From Nitrospira sp. (GTDB taxonomy: Bacteria > Nitrospirota > Nitrospiria > Nitrospirales > Nitrospiraceae): a DNA stretch of 47,174 bases. The translations under genes were made by a program, and so were the position numbers. Position 1 is the first letter of the stretch; the number at the start of each line of letters is the position of its first letter. The stretch covers positions 1-47,174 of the forward strand of contig VGXG01000017.1 of assembly GCA_016873395.1 (NCBI GenBank), written 5' to 3'. The notes beneath the pieces are model-generated. The model saw nothing but the letters and a program-made list of their open reading frames with translations. It searched no databases and was not told the DNA's origin. Shown here piece by piece: positions 38,126 to 47,174 of the stretch.

Positions 38126-38262
38126 GGTAATACCTCCCCCCTCTAAAGGGTGGAATCCTGAACGATGAATGCAGAATGCTGAATGGTTAAGAACATCACG
38201 CCCTCATATCCCCACTCATCTCCCCACTCATCGTTCATCATTCAGCGTTCACGTTTGCTTAA
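38126..38262. repeat. rpoB-rpoC spacer with inverted 7-base repeats
   Basis: The left arm (about 38160-38185) repeats GAATGCA/GAATGCT/GAATGGT. The right arm (about 38225-38252) repeats CGTTCAT/CATTCAG/CGTTCAC. The arms pair across a loop of about 40 bases. The rpoC ribosome binding site (GGGGGGAGGT) is at the low edge. Confidence 0.75.
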
Positions 38263-42231
<3,969 letters not shown>

Positions 42232-42334
42232 GCTCTTCCCCTCCCTCGGTAGAAGAACGTCATTCGTCATTGGTCATTCGTTATTCGTGCTTGAAGAACG
42301 AGTTTCGGATGACGAGTGACGATTTACGGGCCCC
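42232..42334. repeat. rplL-rpoB spacer with inverted 7-base repeats
   Basis: The left arm (about 42260-42290) repeats GTCATTC/GTCATTG/GTCATTC/GTTATTC. The right arm (about 42296-42328) is GAACGAG/TTTCGGA/TGACGAG/TGACGAT, its complement. In E. coli an attenuator and an RNase III site sit in this same gap. Confidence 0.85.
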
Positions 42335-42736
42335 TTACTTCACCTCGATCTTGGCGCCGCTCTCTTCCAGTTTCTTCTTCATGGTCTCAGCTTCTTCCTT
42401 GGTAACCCCGGTCTTGACAGGCTTGGGCGCGCCCTCCACCAGATCCTTGGCTTCCTTGAGGCCCAGGCTGGTGAGCTCGCGCACCACCTTAATCACTTGG
42501 ATCTTCTTGTCCGCCGCGGCGCTGGCCAGGATCACGTCGAACGACGTCTTTTCCTCCGCGGCCGCCGCCGCAGCCCCGCCGCCAGCCGGAGCGGCCGCCA
42601 CAGCCACCGGCGCCGCTGCCGTCACGCCGAATCGGGCCTCCAAGCCCTTGACCAGCTCCGACAGCTCCAGCACGGTCATGCTCTCGATCGCCTTGATGAA
42701 TTCCTCCTGAGACAGTTTTCCTTCTGTTGCCGGCAT
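42335..42736 (-). CDS. rplL: 50S ribosomal protein L7/L12
   Basis: 133 residues, the stalk protein normally present in four to six copies per ribosome. The N-domain ([26 protein letters not shown]) binds L10. An Ala/Gly/Pro hinge follows, then the factor-binding C-domain ([39 protein letters not shown]). ATG 42736 has its own AGGAGAGG seven bases upstream. No stop codon separates it from rplJ: the rplJ frame runs straight into this gene. Internal initiation here would still give free L7/L12. Confidence 0.97.
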   Translation of the reverse strand: MPATEGKLSQEEFIKAIESMTVLELSELVKGLEARFGVTAAAPVAVAAAPAGGGAAAAAAEEKTSFDVILASAAADKKIQVIKVVRELTSLGLKEAKDLVEGAPKPVKTGVTKEEAETMKKKLEESGAKIEVK

Positions 42737-43270
42737 GTTTCCCTCTCCTTTCTTCTTGTCCGAGATAGCCACCATCACGCCCACCAGCTCCCGCACGAGG
42801 CCGCTCAGCGCATAGACCAGGCCGCGGGCCGGTCCCTGCATGGCCGAGAGGAGCATGGAGAGCAACACCGGTTTGGTCGGCAGAGTGGCCACAGCCACCA
42901 ACTGGGCGGGCTTGAGCAGCTTACCCTCCAGCACCCCGACCATCATTTTCATCTTCTCGTCGTGCTTTTCTTTTCCGATGAAATCACGAAGGATCTTCGT
43001 CGGCAGCACGGGATCGTCGTAGCCGATCATCACAGCCAGCGGCCCCTTGAAGTGGGGCTTGGCATCGGCCAGTGAGGTCCCCTCGACGGCCCTTGCGGCG
43101 AGCGTGTTTTTGACGACCTTGAATTCCGCCTTGGCTCCCCGCAACTGCTTGCGCAGCTCGGTGACCTCGTTCACAGACAGCCCGCAGCATTCGGTCATGA
43201 TCGCGAGCTTGGCCTGCGAAAACTTCTCGTGCAGCTCCGCAACCGCCGTGGCCTTCTCATCCTTTTTCAT
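42335..43270 (-). CDS. rplJ: 50S ribosomal protein L10, reading frame continuous with L7/L12
   Basis: The L10 part is about 178 residues ([38 protein letters not shown], the L12-binding C-terminal helix ending [10 protein letters not shown]). After KKK the codons GGA GAG GGA AAC lead directly to the rplL ATG, so no stop occurs and the frame ends only at 42335. The ribosome binding site of rplL is thus translated as KGEG. Either a natural L10-L12 fusion is made beside free L12, or one base is missing before the expected TAA. ATG 43270 was chosen over a GTG three codons upstream because GGGGAG lies eight bases ahead. L10 anchors L7/L12 on the ribosome. Confidence 0.9.
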   Translation of the reverse strand: MKKDEKATAVAELHEKFSQAKLAIMTECCGLSVNEVTELRKQLRGAKAEFKVVKNTLAARAVEGTSLADAKPHFKGPLAVMIGYDDPVLPTKILRDFIGKEKHDEKMKMMVGVLEGKLLKPAQLVAVATLPTKPVLLSMLLSAMQGPARGLVYALSGLVRELVGVMVAISDKKKGEGNMPATEGKLSQEEFIKAIESMTVLELSELVKGLEARFGVTAAAPVAVAAAPAGGGAAAAAAEEKTSFDVILASAAADKKIQVIKVVRELTSLGLKEAKDLVEGAPKPVKTGVTKEEAETMKKKLEESGAKIEVK

Positions 43271-43290
43271 CCGTTCCACTCCCCCCTTTC

Positions 43291-43384
43291 TGGGATGGCA
43301 GAAGTGATTTTAACTGCGCGCATCGAGCGAGCACCTTCTGAGCGTGCGCGCTCTGCGAGCACACAAATCACTTCTGCCATCCCA
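43291..43384 (-). promoter_or_regulatory. Structured leader element before rplJ (copy 2 of 2)
   Basis: A perfect 20-bp inverted repeat (43291-43310 with 43365-43384) closes a 54-base core. The core matches the one before rpsM at 43 of 50 positions, whereas the arms do not match. The minus-strand core contains two hairpins of the form GTGC-T-CGC/GCG-C-GCAC joined by a TCAGAA linker. It begins 8 bases after the rplA stop, and the rplJ ribosome binding site follows its lower edge. In E. coli this is where L10-L12 binds to repress translation. Confidence 0.75.
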
Positions 43385-43391
43385 AACTCAC

Positions 43392-44084
43392 CTAGCTCCA
43401 CTGCTTGCTAATCGCCACGGTGTCAAGCTTGACGCCCGGCCCCATCGTACTGGAGATCGTGGCGCTCTTGAGGTACCGGCCTTTGCAAGAGGCCGGCTTG
43501 GCTTTCATCACCGCTTCCAGGATTACGTGGGCGTTCTCATAGAGCCGCTGCTCATCGAACGACACCTTGCCGACCGGAACCTGGACGATTCCGGCCTTTT
43601 CAACCTTGTACTCCACCCGTCCCTTTCTGATCTCGGCGACGGCTTTTGCCACATCGAAGGTCACGGTCCCGGTCTTGGGATTCGGCATCAGTCCGCGCGG
43701 GCCCAGAACTTTTCCGAGCTTGCCCACCGCTCCCATCAAGTCGGGAGTCGCGATCGCCTGGTCGAACTCCATCCACCCGCCCTTGATCTTCTCCATCAAC
43801 TCATCGGCTCCGACGTAATCCGCACCGGCCGCGCGGGCCTCCTGTTCCTTTTCGCCCTTCGCAAAGACCAGCACCCTCACCTTTTTCCCCGTACCGTGCG
43901 GCAGAACCGATGTACCGCGCACCATCTGGTCGGCCCGCTTGGGATCCACACCCAACCGAAGTGCCAGATCTACCGACTCATCGAACTTCGCGTAGGCGGC
44001 CTGCTTAACAAGCGCGACGGCCTCCTTTAACCCATGGACCCGCAGCTCCACTTTGGCCGCCGCGTTTCTCATTTTCTTGCCCAT
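43392..44084 (-). CDS. rplA: 50S ribosomal protein L1
   Basis: 230 residues. It forms the mobile L1 stalk that guides E-site t[39 protein letters not shown] and [18 protein letters not shown] are diagnostic. In E. coli L1 represses rplK-rplA. It follows rplK across a heptamer-repeat spacer. Confidence 0.98.
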   Translation of the reverse strand: MGKKMRNAAAKVELRVHGLKEAVALVKQAAYAKFDESVDLALRLGVDPKRADQMVRGTSVLPHGTGKKVRVLVFAKGEKEQEARAAGADYVGADELMEKIKGGWMEFDQAIATPDLMGAVGKLGKVLGPRGLMPNPKTGTVTFDVAKAVAEIRKGRVEYKVEKAGIVQVPVGKVSFDEQRLYENAHVILEAVMKAKPASCKGRYLKSATISSTMGPGVKLDTVAISKQWS

Positions 44085-44194
44085 GACCCGCTCCTTGAAT
44101 CGTGAATTGTTAACCGTGAAACGTGAATCGTAAACGCAGCCGGAGTCTCTCCTGCAGCATCTTCTCGTTTAACGTTTCACGATGAACATTGCCG
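44085..44194. repeat. rplK-rplA spacer with inverted 7-base repeats
   Basis: The left arm (about 44096-44136) repeats GTGAATT/GTTAACC/GTGAAAC/GTGAATC. The right arm (about 44160-44186) repeats TTCTCGT/TTAACGT/TTCACGA. The arms are complementary and leave a loop of about 25 bases. Confidence 0.8.
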
Positions 44195-44620
44195 CTAGCC
44201 CTGGATGACGATCCCCATGCTGCGTGCGGTCCCCTCGACAATATTCATCGCACCCTCCACATCCGCCGCATTGAGATCAGCCATCTTCTTGGTGGCAATT
44301 TCCTTGAGCTGCGCCTTCGTAATCTTGCCCACCTTGTCCTTGTGGGGAACACCGGACCCCTTGATGATCCCCGAGGCTTTCTTGAGGAGATCGGATGCCG
44401 GCGGGGTCCGCGTCACGAAGGTGAAGGTCCGGTCTTTGTAGACTGTGATCACGACCGGAATGATACTGTCGCCCTCCTTCTGGGTCCTGGCATTGAACTG
44501 TTTGCAGAACTCCATAATGTTCACGCCGTGCTGGCCCAGCGAGGGACCAACGGGAGGCGCTGGGTTGGCTTTTCCAGCAGGAATCTGCAGCTTGATATAG
44601 CCAGTGATCTCTTTCGCCAT
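44195..44620 (-). CDS. rplK: 50S ribosomal protein L11
   Basis: 141 residues from ATG 44620 ([34 protein letters not shown]). The Pro-rich N-domain region and C-domain [23 protein letters not shown] are typical. L11 forms the GTPase-associated centre and is needed for RelA sensing. AAGGAG precedes this ATG; five further codons upstream are not used. Confidence 0.98.
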   Translation of the reverse strand: MAKEITGYIKLQIPAGKANPAPPVGPSLGQHGVNIMEFCKQFNARTQKEGDSIIPVVITVYKDRTFTFVTRTPPASDLLKKASGIIKGSGVPHKDKVGKITKAQLKEIATKKMADLNAADVEGAMNIVEGTARSMGIVIQG

Positions 44621-44709
44621 TGATCGCTCCTTCAAACAGCCAAGAAGCCTTCAGCAATCAGCTTTCAGCGAAGGCTCTTCTTCCAAGCTGACGGCTGATA
44701 GCTGATGGC
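44621..44709. repeat. nusG-rplK spacer with inverted 7-base repeats
   Basis: Left arm near 44645-44670 contains CTTCAGC/AATCAGC/TTTCAGC. Right arm near 44688-44709 contains AGCTGACGGCTGATAGCTGATGG with a 7-base period. The arms pair (TCAGC with GCTGA). Confidence 0.8.
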
Positions 44710-45246
44710 TCAAATCCTCTCTACTTGCAGAAACCCCAGCTCCACCGGCGTCGAGCGACCGAAGATGCTGACCAGTACTTTGACCCGGCTGTGGTCCTGG
44801 TCCACTTCGTCCACGAGGCCGTTGAAGCCCAGGAAGGGGCCGTCGATGATCCGGACATTATCACCCTTGATGAAGCGGACTTGCTCGCGGGGGGCCGCCG
44901 TCCCCGAGTCCACCTGCTTCAACATGGATTGGGCTTCTTCCTCAGTCAGAGGGAGGGGCCTAATCCCTCCACCGATGAAGCCGGTGACCTTGGGAGTCTC
45001 TTTGATCATCTGCAGGGCACCGTCGGTGATCGGAGATTCCAGCTCCACAAGCACGTAGCCGGGAAAGAATTTGCGTTTCGACGTCCGGCGTTTGCCGTCC
45101 TTGATCTCGATCACGTCCTCGGTTGGAACCAACACCTGCCCGAGTTGCTCGACCAGCCCCATCTGACTGGCACGCTCCACGATGCTGGCCTTCACCCGTC
45201 CCTCGAACCCGGCATAGGTATGGATCACATACCAACTCTTGCTCAT
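44710..45246 (-). CDS. nusG: Transcription termination/antitermination protein NusG
   Basis: 178 residues. The NGN domain (WYVIHTYAGFEGRVKASI, RKFFPGYVLVELE) binds RNA polymerase. A KOW domain (KGDNVRIIDGPFLGFNGLVDEV) links to Rho or S10. The start is ATG 45246 (MSKSWYVIHT) with GAGGG six bases ahead. An ATG two codons earlier is too close to that site. Confidence 0.98.
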   Translation of the reverse strand: MSKSWYVIHTYAGFEGRVKASIVERASQMGLVEQLGQVLVPTEDVIEIKDGKRRTSKRKFFPGYVLVELESPITDGALQMIKETPKVTGFIGGGIRPLPLTEEEAQSMLKQVDSGTAAPREQVRFIKGDNVRIIDGPFLGFNGLVDEVDQDHSRVKVLVSIFGRSTPVELGFLQVERI

Positions 45247-45321
45247 CGTCATCCCTCAAACACCAGCGTCATGAACAGGGTCTTCCCAGCGTCTCTTTAC
45301 TCTCGCCGCGATGCGCGGCTC

Positions 45322-45516
45322 TCAGATTACCTTGCCGACCAGCCAGACCAAAAACGAATCGGCCATCGACAGAAAGATCGACATGATCAGACAGAAAACA
45401 ATGACGACCATGGTGGACCCGATGGTCTCAGCCTTCGACGGAAAGGACACTTTCTTGACCTCGGCTTTGACATCGGTCACAAACTCACTCGTGGAGTGCC
45501 ACAGTTTCGTCAACAT
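45322..45516 (-). CDS. secE: Protein translocase subunit SecE
   Basis: 64 residues, the short single-span form. The amphipathic helix (EFVTDVKAEVKKVSFPSKAETIGST) clamps SecY. A membrane helix follows (about 35-57). It lies between tRNA-Trp and nusG, as is common in bacteria. Confidence 0.97.
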   Translation of the reverse strand: MLTKLWHSTSEFVTDVKAEVKKVSFPSKAETIGSTMVVIVFCLIMSIFLSMADSFLVWLVGKVI

Positions 45517-45578
45517 TGATCGCTTTCCACCGCGTTAGCCGAGCACGCGAGGTCTCATCCCATTGGGCAGGCGTGGCA

Positions 45579-45655
45579 TGGCAGGGGCACCAGGAATCGA
45601 ACCCGGACCTTCGGTTTTGGAGACCGACGTGCTAGCCGTTGAACACCATGCCCCT
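45579..45655 (-). tRNA. tRNA-Trp (anticodon CCA)
   Basis: A 77-base tRNA with encoded CCA end. Acceptor arms AGGGGCA and TGCCCCT pair fully. The anticodon stem is TCGGT/ACCGA with loop CTCCAAA, so the anticodon is CCA. The T arm is CCGGG-TTCGATT-CCTGG. The rpmG-trnW-secE-nusG order is conserved in many bacteria. Confidence 0.97.
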
Positions 45656-45737
45656 GTGCTCGGTTTCAAGTTACGTTATGGTGAATTTTGAGTTCACGCG
45701 ACGAGCCTCTCCCCAACTCAAAACTCACCACTCAAAA
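45656..45737. repeat. rpmG-tRNA-Trp spacer with inverted 7-base repeats
   Basis: GGTGAATTTTGAGTT near 45680 pairs with AACTCAAAACTCACC near 45717 at 14 of 15 positions. The right arm repeats ACTCAAA/ACTCACC/ACTCAAA every 7 bases. It lies between an mRNA gene and a tRNA and could help processing. Confidence 0.8.
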
Positions 45738-45887
45738 CTACTTCACTTCTTTATGGGGCGTGTGCTTGCGGCACGTCCGGCAGTACCTGTTCCGTTCCAG
45801 ACGGTCCGGATCGTTCTTCTTATTCTTCATCGTCGAATAGTTTCGTTCTTTGCAGACGGTACATGCCATTGCAATAATGTCCCGCAT
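45738..45887 (-). CDS. rpmG: 50S ribosomal protein L33
   Basis: 49 residues, a normal L33. It reads [20 protein letters not shown] in the middle and ends [17 protein letters not shown]. Two CxxC pairs (CTVC and CRTC) form an intact zinc site. Start at ATG 45887 ([12 protein letters not shown]); an ATG six codons later would also give an acceptable L33. Confidence 0.95.
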   Translation of the reverse strand: MRDIIAMACTVCKERNYSTMKNKKNDPDRLERNRYCRTCRKHTPHKEVK

Positions 45888-45966
45888 CTCTTTTCTCCAA
45901 GAAGCTCTCAGCTTTCAGCCGTCAGCCACTCTCGAAAAGCTGATTGCTGAGGGCTGCGGCTTCTTT
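45888..45966. repeat. tuf-rpmG spacer with inverted 7-base repeats
   Basis: The left arm repeats CTCTCAG/CTTTCAG/CCGTCAG. The right arm is GCTGATT/GCTGAGG/GCTGCGG. The arms are complementary across a short loop. Repeat units resemble those of the nusG-rplK and rpsS-rplV spacers. Confidence 0.8.
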
Positions 45967-47172
<1,206 letters not shown>

Positions 47173-47174
47173 AA

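Overview
The window is one nearly unbroken minus-strand gene block from a GC-rich (about 60 % by eye) Gram-negative bacterium. It carries LPS-export genes (lptC-lptA-lptB), sigma-54 and a zinc-type S14. Protein wording and gene order look most like Nitrospirota (Nitrospira-like), but this is recognition from memory, not a search result. Every convincing gene is on the minus strand, so transcription runs from high to low coordinates. The long plus-strand open frames are antisense shadows of GC-rich genes.

Reading in the direction of transcription: (1) 47172-33950 holds tuf, rpmG, tRNA-Trp, secE, nusG, rplK, rplA, rplJ, rplL, rpoB and rpoC. (2) A perfect-consensus sigma-70 promoter at 33901-33929 then starts the str-S10-spc-alpha supercluster, rpsL to rplQ (33818-13268). 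It contains fusA, a second tuf identical to the first, all the usual ribosomal proteins, secY, adk, map, infA and rpoA. (3) A new promoter at about 13151-13179 drives lptC-lptA-lptB-rpoN-hpf-rapZ (13102-8174). (4) A strong AT-rich promoter at 8053-8080 precedes a small MerR-like gene and the broken C-terminal end of a secretin gene (PilQ/GspD type), followed by aroC and aroB. (5) Next come a GAF-GAF-ANTAR regulator, a promoter-leader-terminator, nadE, a 99-bp tandem repeat, amt and the first 14 codons of a P-II gene (glnB/glnK).

The genes combine three jobs: building the transcription and translation machinery, exporting LPS, and sensing or importing nitrogen. The last job involves Amt, P-II, sigma-54, a possible ANTAR antiterminator and glutamine-dependent NAD synthetase.

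The most unusual content is between the genes. Nearly every spacer longer than about 45 bp in the ribosomal cluster is filled by degenerate tandem repeats with a 7-base (sometimes 8-base) period. The heptamer differs from spacer to spacer, and the repeats are usually arranged as two inverted arms that can fold into a hairpin. Two spacers, just before rpsM (S13) and just before rplJ (L10), instead carry a different shared element. It has a core of about 50 bases (43 of 50 positions identical) closed by about 20-bp arms. The arms are unrelated in sequence between the two copies yet self-complementary in each, which is a covariation-like sign of a conserved fold. In E. coli both places are ribosomal-protein autoregulation sites. 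Other oddities are an rplJ reading frame that runs without a stop into rplL, an A/K/P-rich N-terminal extension on L5, a candidate attenuator before nadE, and the 99-bp repeat between nadE and amt with an inverted hairpin cassette.
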